A stretch of 49,528 nucleotides of DNA from a virus, in the IMG/VR virus record IMGVR_UViG_3300019458_000048, positions 1-49,528 of that record; one strand, given 5' to 3'. Under the pieces are notes generated by a model, which was not told where the DNA came from, did no database searches, and worked only from the letters and a program-made list of their open reading frames with translations. Made by a program: the position numbers and the translations under genes. This document shows positions 30,432-38,780 of the stretch, piece after piece (position 1 is the first letter of the stretch; each line of letters starts with the position of its first letter).

Positions 30432-31807
30432 GCCGCGATTTCATTCCGCACGAATACCAGACTATCGCGCGCGACTTCCTGCTCGCGACGCCGCGCGGCG
30501 CGCTCTATGCCGACATGGGTATGGGAAAAACGGGCGCGTCGCTCATGGCGCTCGAAACGTTGCGCTTCGCTGGTTTCGACGACCCGATGCTCGTCATCGC
30601 CCCGCGCCGCGTCGCTCTCGACACCTGGCCGGATGAAGTTGCCAAGTGGGAGCAGACGAAGCATCTGCGCATCGCGCCGATGGTCGGCACGCCGGAGCAG
30701 CGTTTAAACGCCCTTCGCACGCCCGCAGACATCCACACGATCAACTATGAGCAGTTGCCGTGGCTGATCGAGACCGTCGGCACCGACACCTGGCCGTGGC
30801 GCGCCGTGATCGCGGACGAAAGCACGAAGCTCAAGGGAATGCGCACGAAAGGCCAGGGCGGGCTGCGCACGAACGTGCTCGCCACCATTGCGCGCCTGAC
30901 CGATTACTGGTGGAACCTGAGCGGCACGCCGTGCCCGAACGGCCTGAAGGATCTGTGGGGCCAATACTGGTACGCGGACTTCGGCCGCCGGCTCGGGACG
31001 ACGCACACTGCATTCATGCAGCGATGGTTCCAACGGGAATGGAGCGGCTACGGAGTCAAGCCGCTGGCGCACGCGAACGCGGAGATCCATCGGCTCATCG
31101 CCGATATCACGCTGTCGCTGCGCGCTCGCGACTGGTTCGACCTGACCGAGCCGCTTGTGCAAAACGTCGTCGTCAAGATGCCGGAAAACCTGCGCGGCCA
31201 GTATTGTGAGCTTGAGCGCGATATGTTCACGGAGCTTGAGTGCGGAACCGAGATCGAAGTGTTCAACGCCGGCGCGCTCACCGGGAAGTGTATGCAGTTC
31301 GCGAACGGCGCGGTCTACTGCCCGCACCCTCAATGGCGGCCCGTACACACGTTGAAGCTCGAAGCCCTTGAGTCGATAGTGAACGAATCGGGCGGCGCGC
31401 AAGTCATGGTGGCCTATGGCTTCCAGAGCGACCGCGATCGCATCCTGAAGGCGATCCCCGACAGCGTGGACATTTCGACGCCGAAGGGCCTGGCAGCCTT
31501 CAAGGGCGGCGCAAAGCAGGTGGGCGTCGCACACCCGGCCTCGATGGGCCACGGGCTCGACGGCCTTCAGGATAATTGCTGGACCCTCGTCTACTTCGGG
31601 TACACCTGGAAGCTCGACGACCACCAGCAAATTCTCGAACGCATCGGGCCCATGCGCCAGGTGCAGTGCGGACACCCGGAGCGCCTTGTTCGCGTGTTCA
31701 ACATAGTCACCGAGGACACGCTGGACGACGTGGTGCTTGACAGGCACCGTACAAAGCGTAGTGTGCAAGACCTGTTGATGGAATATATGACCAGGAGGAA
31801 ATCATGA
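30428..31807 (+). CDS. SNF2-type helicase
   Basis: A protein of 459 aa from the GTG at 30428. Walker A ADMGMGKTGAS, motif Ia LVIAPRRV, DEAH-like box IADESTKLKG, motif III NLSGTPCPNG, and the second RecA lobe with MVAYGFQSDRD, VGVAHPASMGHGLDG, and motif VI QILERIGPMRQ. Phage SNF2-like helicases remodel forks or act in recombination-dependent replication, next to the VRR-NUC nuclease. It contains GTTTAAAC copy 5, in Walker-lobe codons with a rare TTA. Confidence 0.88.
   Translation: MSRDFIPHEYQTIARDFLLATPRGALYADMGMGKTGASLMALETLRFAGFDDPMLVIAPRRVALDTWPDEVAKWEQTKHLRIAPMVGTPEQRLNALRTPADIHTINYEQLPWLIETVGTDTWPWRAVIADESTKLKGMRTKGQGGLRTNVLATIARLTDYWWNLSGTPCPNGLKDLWGQYWYADFGRRLGTTHTAFMQRWFQREWSGYGVKPLAHANAEIHRLIADITLSLRARDWFDLTEPLVQNVVVKMPENLRGQYCELERDMFTELECGTEIEVFNAGALTGKCMQFANGAVYCPHPQWRPVHTLKLEALESIVNESGGAQVMVAYGFQSDRDRILKAIPDSVDISTPKGLAAFKGGAKQVGVAHPASMGHGLDGLQDNCWTLVYFGYTWKLDDHQQILERIGPMRQVQCGHPERLVRVFNIVTEDTLDDVVLDRHRTKRSVQDLLMEYMTRRKS
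30702..30709. repeat. GTTTAAAC copy 5
   Basis: Extends to a perfect 12-bp palindrome GCGTTTAAACGC. Read as CGT TTA AAC (Arg-Leu-Asn). Confidence 0.9.
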
Positions 31808-32352
31808 GCTTCGTCCCGGCATTCCGTATTCCTGCGCGCGAAGTGCGCAACTGGACTGACGGTAGCATGACGCTGCAAAGGCTCTGGTGCGTCGAGATCT
31901 TCGGCAAGCGTTTCGGCTTCGAGCGCGCACCTATTTCCATCAACGGCGAAAAGTACATGACACGCTACATCATGTACCTGGGCTGGATCAATCTGCGGCT
32001 GCATCAGTTCTTCCGGGGTGACGATGATCGTGCGAGCCATACGCATCCGTGGTGGTTCATTACCTTCCCATTCACCAATTACAGCGAGGCGGTGTACGAG
32101 AAAGGCATGTATGTCAAGACGCGCGTAGTGAAGCGCTTTCGGTTCCACTACCGAGCCGCCGACCATGAGCATATTGTACTCGGGCCATGCCGCGTTAAAG
32201 TCAGGTTCTATGGCTTACACATTTTTCCCGGTTTGCCAGACATGCCGGGTAAGCCTTTCTGGACGCTCGTGATCGCCGGCTCGAAGGTGCAGACGTGGGG
32301 CTTCTATCCCGAGCCGGGCGTATTCGTGCCGTGGTGGGAGTTCAATCCATAG
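31804..32352 (+). CDS. Cupin-like phage protein
   Basis: A protein of 182 aa. HQFFRGDDDRASHTHPWWF, then FPFTNYSEAVYEKGMY, and a C-terminal WTLVIAGSKVQTWGFY give the double-stranded beta-helix pattern of the small cupin-like proteins in phage genomes, with the HTHPW metal motif. Such folds bind a metal and often a sugar or oxo-acid. It begins with an ATGA overlap of the helicase stop. The substrate is unknown. One His usually found in the second cupin motif is not obvious (EHIVLG). Confidence 0.6.
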   Translation: MSFVPAFRIPAREVRNWTDGSMTLQRLWCVEIFGKRFGFERAPISINGEKYMTRYIMYLGWINLRLHQFFRGDDDRASHTHPWWFITFPFTNYSEAVYEKGMYVKTRVVKRFRFHYRAADHEHIVLGPCRVKVRFYGLHIFPGLPDMPGKPFWTLVIAGSKVQTWGFYPEPGVFVPWWEFNP

Positions 32353-32364
32353 CCGGAGTGGGCC

Positions 32365-32706
32365 ATGATTGCCGACATCGAAAAACAGAAGCCCGCGCAA
32401 CAGCTTGTCGTCCTCGACAAGTACTTCCGCAAGTTCCTGAAGTGGGCGCTGAAGCTGCCACTGAAGGACAAATTGGTGCTGGCGAAGTTCATGCTTACCG
32501 TTCAGCACGCGCACAAGATGGGGGAGCAAAAGGCCGGGGAGGCTGTGTCCGCGCTTGATGAGTCTGAGCACCAGGGCTCGCCCTTCTTCCTGCCGGAGCG
32601 GAGCTTCATCAAGCACCAGCGGCAAAAGGACACTGGCGCGAGCTACGGCGATCTGGACTCGATGCTTTCGGGCCGTCGGCCCGGTGAATCAACCGATGAG
32701 TCGTAA
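32365..32706 (+). CDS. Unrecognised early protein
   Basis: A protein of 113 aa. The N-terminus is helical and basic (YFRKFLKWALKLPLKDKLVLAKFMLTVQ); the second half is polar and ends with a Ser/Arg tail. No family recognised. It overlaps the next small membrane gene by 11 bp. Confidence 0.6.
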   Translation: MIADIEKQKPAQQLVVLDKYFRKFLKWALKLPLKDKLVLAKFMLTVQHAHKMGEQKAGEAVSALDESEHQGSPFFLPERSFIKHQRQKDTGASYGDLDSMLSGRRPGESTDES

Positions 32707-32785
32707 CGCTTTGCGACTGCTTCTGGAAGTGGCTCGGACAGTCGCCGCAATCGTCACTGTGTCAATCCTGCTTTGGAAGCTATAG
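32696..32785 (+). CDS. 29-residue membrane peptide
   Basis: ATG inside the end of the previous gene. One hydrophobic helix (LLLEVARTVAAIVTVSILLW) with a basic N-terminus, so N-in orientation is expected. The stop is followed by AGGAG for the next gene. Third of this kind in the early region. Confidence 0.45.
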   Translation: MSRNALRLLLEVARTVAAIVTVSILLWKL

Positions 32786-32794
32786 GAGTACAGC

Positions 32795-33310
32795 ATGGGC
32801 CTGCCAACCGACTGCAACGAGCGCAAGGCGCTTCCGGTTTACACGTTCCTGACGAAGTATTTCCCGCTCGCCTTCCTAGAAGTCGTGCGGGTCGCCGTAG
32901 CCGGCGACAAGCAACACCTGAACAACAGCGAGCCGGGCGAGATCCGGTGGGCGCGGGAAAAGTCCACAGACCAGTTGAACACGGCGCTGCGGCATATCAT
33001 GGACTACGGCATGGGCGAAGCGATCGACACTGACGGCCGCGCGCACCTGGCGAAAGCAATCTGGCGGCTGAGTGCGCAGCTTCAGCTTGACGAGGAGGCG
33101 CGCGCGCATAATGCCGCGCTCCTGGAAGGTCGCAAGCCTGCTCCGCCCGCCTATGAGTTCCGTAGCGACCCCAACGATTTTTGGATGCCTAACTCGACAA
33201 AGTTGGGCTTTAGCGTAGGTACGGGGCCTGTCAAGCCGCGCATCTGCTCCGACTGCGGCGCGGATCTCGATGAGGGCGGACACGCAGCCACCTGTCTGTT
33301 AAACTCTTAA
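32795..33310 (+). CDS. dATP/dGTP diphosphohydrolase-like protein (DUF5664/MazZ-like)
   Basis: A protein of 171 aa. YFPLAFLEVVRVAVAGDKQHLN, DQLNTALRHIMDYG and DTDGRAHLAKAIWRLSAQLQ carry the conserved Glu, His and Asp/His residues of the phage dATP/dGTP diphosphohydrolase group. These enzymes trim purine dNTPs. In some phages they feed 2-aminoadenine synthesis with PurZ, but no PurZ gene is visible here, so pool adjustment is the simpler role. The C-terminus ends in a possible zinc site (CSDCGADLDEGGHAATC). Last early gene before the plus-strand fibre genes. Confidence 0.7.
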   Translation: MGLPTDCNERKALPVYTFLTKYFPLAFLEVVRVAVAGDKQHLNNSEPGEIRWAREKSTDQLNTALRHIMDYGMGEAIDTDGRAHLAKAIWRLSAQLQLDEEARAHNAALLEGRKPAPPAYEFRSDPNDFWMPNSTKLGFSVGTGPVKPRICSDCGADLDEGGHAATCLLNS

Positions 33311-33316
33311 TCGAAT

Positions 33317-34894
33317 ATGAGTATTCTTCCGACTATTACTTATGGCACTACCGCAGAGGGCACTCAAGCCGCTCAAGCCGGCCCGACAATTTATGTCGGG
33401 TCGAATAATCCAAATGGGGTGCTTGAAGGGCCGGTGGGCTCCTTGTTTATCGACGTTTCGGGCTCTGTAATCTATATAAAAATAGCTCTCGGCATTGCTG
33501 GCTGGGCAACGATTGTTGGTGCCGGCGGCCCTATTACCTGGGAGCAAATTACTGGCGATCCAGAAGCCTCGGCAGCGCTAACTACGGCAATTGACGCACA
33601 TACGGATACGGCGATTGTTGAGCACACCGATGAACCAAACCCTCACGCGGTATACTTAACGGAGGCAGAAGCAAATGCCCTTTATGAAGCAATTGGTGCC
33701 GCTGCGGCGGCCGTGGCTGCACACAGTGCGGCAAGCAACCCCCATCCGGTTTATGTCACTGAGGCAGAAGGTGCAGGTCTTTATGACTCGTTGGGTGCTG
33801 CGACCGCAGCGGTGGCTGCGCATGAAGCGGCTGGCGATCCGCACCCGGGCTATCTCACTCCGGCAGAAGGTAATGCTGCATATCAGACCCTTGACGCGAC
33901 TCTCACCGCGCTGGCTGCGCTTAATGCCACCGCTGGTCTGGTTGAACAGACCGGAGCGGATACGTTCACGAAACGGGCTCTCGGCGTCGGAGCGAGCACG
34001 AGCATTCCGACCCGAGCCGACGCCGATGCAAGATACGACGCAATAGGTGCTGCGACTGCTGCGGTAGCCGCGCATGAAGCGGCTAGTGATCCGCATCCAA
34101 CCTATCTTACTGCTACTGAAGGCAATGCAGCGTATCAGGCTACGGATCCGACTCTCACCGCGCTGGCAGGTCTCAACTCCACGGCCGGACTGGTTGAACA
34201 GACCGGAGCGGATACGTTCACCAAGCGGGCGATCGGAGTAGGCGCTTCTTCGTCGATACCAACGCGGGCCGACGCTGATGCACGATATGACGCAACGGGC
34301 GCTGCGACTGCTGCGGTGGCTACGCACGAAGCAGCCAGCGATCCTCATGCAGGGTATCAAAAAGAGTCCGAAAAGGGCGCCGCCAATGGCTATGCCAGCT
34401 TAGACGGCAGCACATTGGTGCCCGTCGCCCAACTCGGTACAGGCACCCCCACAGGAGCAAAGTTTTTACGCGATGATCGCGTATTTGCCTCTCCTACGGC
34501 GACAGTCAGTGCTGCAACGGTTGAAAAAGACCTCGGCAGTACGCCGGTGTTTCGGGGACAATTTACAATTACAGACGCGGCTATCGGCGCCTCAAGCAAG
34601 GTGCTATGCTGGCAGGCACCCGGTCCATATACAGGTAAAGGTACCCGAGCCGATGAGGCTGAAATGCAGCCCGTACACGTTATCTCAACCGAGCCGTCTG
34701 CGGGCTCGGCTATTGTGAAGTGGCAAACGCCACCAATTGCAGGAGCGCCACAAGAAACAGGCTTAAGTAGGTTTCAGGCTGCGGGCGCAACTTTTGACCG
34801 ACTGATTAACCAGATAGGGCCGAGCGTATTTAATTCTCGGCGAATTGGTAGAATCAGAGGAAATGCGAAATTTTCTTATGTGGTTTTCGGATAG
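33317..34894 (+). CDS. Repeat-built tail fibre on the early strand
   Basis: A protein of 525 aa. After an N-terminal 90 residues it has a series of Ala-rich segments with DPHPGYLT-type motifs (five copies of AHxAAxDPHPxY type), typical of trimeric fibre shafts. Two exact-length tandem repeats of 84 residues (160-243 and 244-327), each ending in the ADTFTKRALGVGAS / RADADARYDA segment, are followed by a partial third. The C-terminal 170 residues are a different beta-rich tip. Base composition is more A+T-rich than its neighbours, a sign of transfer. It is on the strand opposite to all other tail genes. Confidence 0.75.
   Translation: MSILPTITYGTTAEGTQAAQAGPTIYVGSNNPNGVLEGPVGSLFIDVSGSVIYIKIALGIAGWATIVGAGGPITWEQITGDPEASAALTTAIDAHTDTAIVEHTDEPNPHAVYLTEAEANALYEAIGAAAAAVAAHSAASNPHPVYVTEAEGAGLYDSLGAATAAVAAHEAAGDPHPGYLTPAEGNAAYQTLDATLTALAALNATAGLVEQTGADTFTKRALGVGASTSIPTRADADARYDAIGAATAAVAAHEAASDPHPTYLTATEGNAAYQATDPTLTALAGLNSTAGLVEQTGADTFTKRAIGVGASSSIPTRADADARYDATGAATAAVATHEAASDPHAGYQKESEKGAANGYASLDGSTLVPVAQLGTGTPTGAKFLRDDRVFASPTATVSAATVEKDLGSTPVFRGQFTITDAAIGASSKVLCWQAPGPYTGKGTRADEAEMQPVHVISTEPSAGSAIVKWQTPPIAGAPQETGLSRFQAAGATFDRLINQIGPSVFNSRRIGRIRGNAKFSYVVFG
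33794..34297 (+). repeat. Two 252-bp tandem coding repeats
   Basis: Units 33794-34045 and 34046-34297 encode 84 residues each with about three quarters identity. A partial third unit starts at 34298. Slippage or recombination between them would change fibre length without a frameshift. Confidence 0.85.
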
Positions 34895-34903
34895 GAGATA
34901 CCC

Positions 34904-35593
34904 ATGGCAGTAATCGAAGGTGGCGCAAGCGGCAATTTAGTAGAAGTGGGACAGGTTGCATTTTCGCCGCAACACGTAACTTGCAAACCCGTCGCGCCTT
35001 CCTCTGTACTGGGCAGCTATCGTCTTGCCGCGACAACGAGCACCCTTGCGGCAGCGCTCGCGGCCTCTGCACAACTCTTTTACTTGCGGTGGACCGATGC
35101 AACCCGCTTTTTGGTGCTTCATAAATTCGCTGCGCGCTTTCAAACACTGACCGCGTTCACGGCGAATACCCTGACGGACTTTGGTTTTGACTTATTCAAG
35201 GCAACCGCTGTCTCCGCTGGCGCTGGCGGCACTGATTTAGGTGCTCTCGCAAAAACGAAAATGCGCGCCTCAATGGGTGCCTCGCTTTTGGATACGGCCG
35301 GCCTGATGCGTATTTCCACTACCGCCGCATTGACCGCGTTAACTACACTGGACGCTACCGCTATTGCACAATCGCTAGGCGACTCACAAACAGTTAATCC
35401 CGCTGCGGCGACCGAAGAACAGCGGGTTAATGATCCGACACTTATTTATGTTGCTGATTTGGCCTCGGGAGAATACCCGTTGGTGCTGGCGCAAAACGAG
35501 GGATTGGTTCTGAGAAATCGCGCTGTATGGCCCGCAGCCGGCACCGGCATCGTTCAAGTTGAACTGGCTTGGTCCGAAGTTAGTGCGTTCTGA
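34904..35593 (+). CDS. Virion-type partner of the plus-strand fibre
   Basis: A protein of 229 aa. FYLRWTDATRFLVLHKFAARFQTLTAFT followed by FGFDLFKATAVSAGAGGTDLG resembles small virion or fibre-associated proteins coded beside fibre genes in some phages. It is Ala/Thr-rich and shares the fibre gene's composition, so the two moved together. The start is nine bases after the fibre stop with GGAG upstream. It might be the receptor-binding tip or a chaperone for the fibre. Confidence 0.65.
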   Translation: MAVIEGGASGNLVEVGQVAFSPQHVTCKPVAPSSVLGSYRLAATTSTLAAALAASAQLFYLRWTDATRFLVLHKFAARFQTLTAFTANTLTDFGFDLFKATAVSAGAGGTDLGALAKTKMRASMGASLLDTAGLMRISTTAALTALTTLDATAIAQSLGDSQTVNPAAATEEQRVNDPTLIYVADLASGEYPLVLAQNEGLVLRNRAVWPAAGTGIVQVELAWSEVSAF

Positions 35594-35620
35594 ACTATTC
35601 AAGGGGATCCCTTCGCTATG

Positions 35621-35660
35621 GGCGGCAGGCTAATTGACGCGGGCGATGAGCCGCCGTTTT
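35621..35660 (+). terminator. Rho-independent terminator of the early region
   Basis: Stem GGCGGC (35621-35626) with GCCGCC (35650-35655), followed by GTTTT. It stands between convergent operons. Two more stems follow: GGCGG/CCGCC at 35671-35685 and CCTGAG/CTCAGG at 35702-35717. Confidence 0.55.
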
Positions 35661-35701
35661 AGGGGGATCAGGCGGTATTGCCGCCCCCGGCGATCGCCGC
35701 T

Positions 35702-35717
35702 CCTGAGCCTTCTCAGG
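35702..35717 (-). terminator. Hairpin at the end of the lysis operon
   Basis: Perfect CCTGAG, four-base loop, CTCAGG just downstream of the peptidase gene stop on the minus strand. No U-run on that strand, so termination here may need Rho or the neighbouring stems. Confidence 0.35.
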
Positions 35718-35730
35718 CGGTCGGTTATTG

Positions 35731-36150
35731 TTAAATGGCCCTTCCGACCCAGGTAAGCCCCATTTCCCTTGCACTTGCCTCAAGCGCGGAGCGCGGCGCG
35801 ACCTGATGCTCGACCAGCAGCGTCAGGTAGATTCCGAAGAACTCCGGACCGTGATCCTCGCAGGTGCCGTCATCGTCCCACCAGTCCAGGATCGCGTGTG
35901 CCGCCTCATGGCAGGCGAGTGCATGATTGCAGTGCTCCCAGTTCATCGAGATCACTTCATCGGCGCTGTCATAGAAGCTCCACTCGCGAGCAGATCGGGG
36001 CATGAAAGTGATTCGCGGCACGGGCGCGCCGTAACGGCGGCAGCAACGGCGGATGACGCGCCGGGTCTCGGCCGGCGTCAGCGAGCGCTCGCCGAAGAAT
36101 CGAAAGAGATCCTCCCAGGCATAGACGGCAGCCTGCTGTCGATCGTCCAT
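35731..36150 (-). CDS. HExxH zinc metallopeptidase-like protein
   Basis: A protein of 139 aa from the ATG at 36150, chosen for the GGAGGAAAC before it. HEAAHAILDW supplies two His ligands and the catalytic Glu. A further His in EDHGPEFFGIYL, 20 residues on, is the third ligand, as in SprT-like phage proteins. The position at the end of the lysis operon suggests action late in infection on envelope or virion proteins. The substrate is unknown. Confidence 0.65.
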   Translation of the reverse strand: MDDRQQAAVYAWEDLFRFFGERSLTPAETRRVIRRCCRRYGAPVPRITFMPRSAREWSFYDSADEVISMNWEHCNHALACHEAAHAILDWWDDDGTCEDHGPEFFGIYLTLLVEHQVAPRSALEASAREMGLTWVGRAI

Positions 36151-36164
36151 GTTTCCTCCCCGGA

Positions 36165-36398
36165 CTAGAGACCGCGCAAGATGCGCTCCAAGCCGGCCTG
36201 GTCGGTGCAGCCCACATACCTGCCGTCTTTGTAAATCTGCACGCCGCCCAGTTCCTCGCACTCCTGTGGCGTCGGCTTTCTTGGTTTGGGCTTCTGAGAG
36301 CAGTGCGAGATCGTGTGTGCGTATTCCGTTTTGCACTCGGGCGGGAGGCTTTTACAGCCTGCTACCAGAAGCGCCACTATGAGAAGCCCGATACGCAC
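36165..36398 (-). CDS. Small lipoprotein
   Basis: A protein of 77 aa with a GTG start at 36398, ten bases after the previous stop. A hydrophobic stretch ends in a lipobox (LLIVALLVAGC), so it would be lipid-anchored. The mature part is Cys-rich (four Cys: ECKTEY, HCSQ, ECEE, GCTD), which could form disulphides in the periplasm. Near the end are YKDGRYVGC and a basic C-terminus. It may block superinfection or take part in lysis. Confidence 0.6.
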   Translation of the reverse strand: MRIGLLIVALLVAGCKSLPPECKTEYAHTISHCSQKPKPRKPTPQECEELGGVQIYKDGRYVGCTDQAGLERILRGL

Positions 36399-36408
36399 GG
36401 GCCCTATA

Positions 36409-37872
36409 CTACGCCCGCCAGCGGCCGTCCACAATAATCACGATCTGACGCTTCCCGTCCGCGTGGACGATGCAGTGAGCATTGAGCCAGGACGACGGCC
36501 CCTTGTTGTAATCCAGGCGCAGGAGTGTGCTGGTGCCGGTCTGGTAGCAACCCTCGTCAATCGCGGGTGAGTGGCTGTGGCCGATTACCGACTTCACGCC
36601 AATGCGCCGCAGGTTGCGGGCCGAGCCACGAGCGCCATTTGGGCCGCGATGGCCGTGCATCCCTAGCTCGACACCGCCGAGCATGAAGCTCTCATCCTCG
36701 TCGAGCACGCGCACATTCGGCAGCTTTCGATCGGCAACGAGCGTGGCGAACGGGTCCGGATAGTCGGCACCTTTGCGAAGCAGTACTGCTTCCTCGGCCA
36801 GCCGCAGCGCCGTGCGCAGGTAGAAGCGGGCATTCAGCGGGTCCAGCTTCCAGTCGGCCCGCTTGAGCCAGCGCCCGAGCATGTCATTGTGGTTCGAGCC
36901 GACGACTACCGAGATACGGTCGCCCGTCGTCCGGTCCTTGATGAATTTTATGGCTTGCTGGACTTCATCCTCCACCGTCTGTCCAGTCTTGGCGATGGCG
37001 ACGCCTATGAACGGGTCGGCCAGGTGGTGCGGCGATGACAGGTAGGAGTCGAGCACGTCGTGGAAAATGACGTATTCAGGATTGAGCACTTCGATCATGC
37101 CGTCAGGGCCAAAAGTCGCACGCTCAACGGCCGGGTCGATTGCCCGCACATGGGTATCGCCCATCACTATCGCCAACGGGCGGGGCGCGCAGGTCGCACC
37201 TTTGAGTGTGTAGCGCACGCTCAAGTCGGTCGCGCTTTTCGTCTTTTTGTCGAAGTGAATATGCCGCAGGTGGAACTGCGTGTCCCCGGCCAGTTCGACA
37301 ATCACACAGGACAGCGAATGGTGGAATGCGGAGATGCGCCCGGCCCGGCTGTCGGTGTAGTTGGCGACGGTGCAGGCTCCGGTCGTGGTCAGGATTTTCG
37401 CCATGCGCGAGGCTGGCGTGGCGACTGACTTCATTTGCAGCTTTGTGTGGCCGATGATGCCGGAGGCGGCCAGAGACAGGGCCTCAGCGCCGGTCAGCGG
37501 GTCGGAGGCTGTCGGCTGAATCTTGAAATCGCCGAGCACCATGACTTTTTTGTTCAGGCTATGGCTGGCGCTCCACAAGTAATCGCGTACTTCCTCCGGC
37601 CACCACTCCGCGCCCTGCTGGCTGGCCGACCACTGCGAAGTCGGATTCTTGTAGCGCACCGGCAGCACCAGGATTTCCGCTTTGCGGTGCTCGGCAATCC
37701 GCCTGATGACCCTCCACCAATCGGCCTCGACCGGCGTGCCGTTTTGCGCGGCGACGATGATGAAGTTCTTGCAGCCCTTGCGCAGCTTGCGACTGAATAC
37801 TTCCGGCTGCGCGACGAGAAAGGTCGGGTCGTGCTGCTCCCGGAACTTGTCGAGGTTGCTAGGCTTGCCCAT
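36409..37872 (-). CDS. Calcineurin-like metallophosphoesterase (T5 A1-like)
   Basis: A protein of 487 aa from the ATG at 37872 (GAAAGG upstream). The first 230 residues are an N-terminal region of the T5 A1 type. The catalytic domain has GDTH (239-241), HD (271-272), GSNHND (325-330), MHGH (405-408) and GHSHS (431-435), the five metal-binding blocks of this fold. In T5, A1 is needed for the second step of DNA entry and host DNA breakdown. Its presence in a lysis operon is unusual; late host-nucleotide recycling or DNA cleavage is a guess. Confidence 0.65.
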   Translation of the reverse strand: MGKPSNLDKFREQHDPTFLVAQPEVFSRKLRKGCKNFIIVAAQNGTPVEADWWRVIRRIAEHRKAEILVLPVRYKNPTSQWSASQQGAEWWPEEVRDYLWSASHSLNKKVMVLGDFKIQPTASDPLTGAEALSLAASGIIGHTKLQMKSVATPASRMAKILTTTGACTVANYTDSRAGRISAFHHSLSCVIVELAGDTQFHLRHIHFDKKTKSATDLSVRYTLKGATCAPRPLAIVMGDTHVRAIDPAVERATFGPDGMIEVLNPEYVIFHDVLDSYLSSPHHLADPFIGVAIAKTGQTVEDEVQQAIKFIKDRTTGDRISVVVGSNHNDMLGRWLKRADWKLDPLNARFYLRTALRLAEEAVLLRKGADYPDPFATLVADRKLPNVRVLDEDESFMLGGVELGMHGHRGPNGARGSARNLRRIGVKSVIGHSHSPAIDEGCYQTGTSTLLRLDYNKGPSSWLNAHCIVHADGKRQIVIIVDGRWRA

Positions 37873-38152
37873 TGGCGGCCTTTCGGCACTGCGCGGCGAA
37901 TTCCTTGGTGCCACACCAGACGCGCTGCGGTGATTTGCCGGCTTTCCTGACTTCGAGCCAGAAGTCGGCGTACTGATCCCGGAACGCCGAAAACTTGATC
38001 GGGGAAATGCCGCAGCGCTTGATGAAGGCTCCCTCGACCTGGAAATCTTCGCCGAGGGCCTTGAGCCCGGCGTCGATCGCTCTTGGGATGGTCACGGTCT
38101 CGTCCCACTCGTCTCGGAAGTCTGCGAGCCGGTCACGTTTGGCGGTTGCCAT
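37859..38152 (-). CDS. Unrecognised partner of the A1-like gene
   Basis: A protein of 97 aa, starting two bases after the Rz1 stop and ending 14 bases inside the A1-like gene. Helical, with a charged centre (RDEWDETVTIPRAIDAGLKALGEDF) and a Cys-Trp end (VWCGTKEFAAQCRKAA). A helix-turn-helix is possible at residues 25-60. Such small genes commonly precede A1-like genes, so it may act with that protein. No family recognised. Confidence 0.55.
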   Translation of the reverse strand: MATAKRDRLADFRDEWDETVTIPRAIDAGLKALGEDFQVEGAFIKRCGISPIKFSAFRDQYADFWLEVRKAGKSPQRVWCGTKEFAAQCRKAANGQA

Positions 38153-38153
38153 G

Positions 38154-38456
38154 TCAATCCTCCTGCGTTGAACGAATTTCGGCGAGTTGCTTGCGGCATA
38201 GTGCAAGCGCGTCCTCGACCGCTGCGAGTCGATCGAGCGCATCGCTGACGGGCAGGCTGCCGCTCGGCGGCAGCACGGTCTCGGGGGCGCAATCGGCTGT
38301 CAGCATGGGGTCCAGTTTGGCGGGGACAGGGAGCGGGACTTCGACTACCCGATCACGGTAGACGACTCGCTCGGTCGCGCAGCCCGGCAGCGCGAGCAGG
38401 GCACAGAGCGGCAATGTCACTCGCCAGAAGCGCTTCACAGTCGGGATTTGTGTCAT
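38154..38456 (-). CDS. Rz1-like outer-membrane spanin lipoprotein
   Basis: A protein of 100 aa from the ATG at 38456, inside the Rz gene in another frame. A signal sequence ends in a lipobox (LLALPGC), and the mature part is Pro-rich with RVVYRDRVVEVPLPVP, the form that bridges to Rz. Lipid-anchored in the outer membrane, it fuses the two membranes with Rz in the last step of lysis. The Rz/Rz1 overlap is about 100 bp. Confidence 0.8.
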   Translation of the reverse strand: MTQIPTVKRFWRVTLPLCALLALPGCATERVVYRDRVVEVPLPVPAKLDPMLTADCAPETVLPPSGSLPVSDALDRLAAVEDALALCRKQLAEIRSTQED

Positions 38457-38769
38457 CAGCCTTTTCCGCCTCCTTGAGGGCCTTCGCCTGCGCCGCAATC
38501 AGGGCCTGGTAGTTGCCGAGGGCGATTGCCGCTCGGGCAACCGCTGCGGCACTGTCTGCGGCCACGCTGCGGGCCTGGGCGACGCCCGCTTCGAGGCGCG
38601 CGATAGTATCGTCCTTCCCGGCCGTCGCGTCCAGAAGGACCGCGTATTCGGTCTGAAGGGCCTTCAAGTTGGCTTTTGCCGTGCCGACACGGGCGGTCTG
38701 GATTGCGCCGAAGGCCAGGGCCCCTAGCAACGCCACGCCGAGCCCCGGAATCAGGTACTGTTGAAACAT
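38353..38769 (-). CDS. Rz-like inner-membrane spanin
   Basis: A protein of 138 aa. An N-terminal membrane segment (LIPGLGVALLGALAFGAI) is followed by a periplasmic coiled coil (TAKANLKALQTEYAVLL and on). Two C-terminal Cys (NPDCEALL, AALCPAR) match other spanins and may give disulphide-linked dimers. Its gene overlaps the Rz1 gene. Confidence 0.8.
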   Translation of the reverse strand: MFQQYLIPGLGVALLGALAFGAIQTARVGTAKANLKALQTEYAVLLDATAGKDDTIARLEAGVAQARSVAADSAAAVARAAIALGNYQALIAAQAKALKEAEKADDTNPDCEALLASDIAALCPARAAGLRDRASRLP

Positions 38770-38780
38770 ACAGTGTCCTC

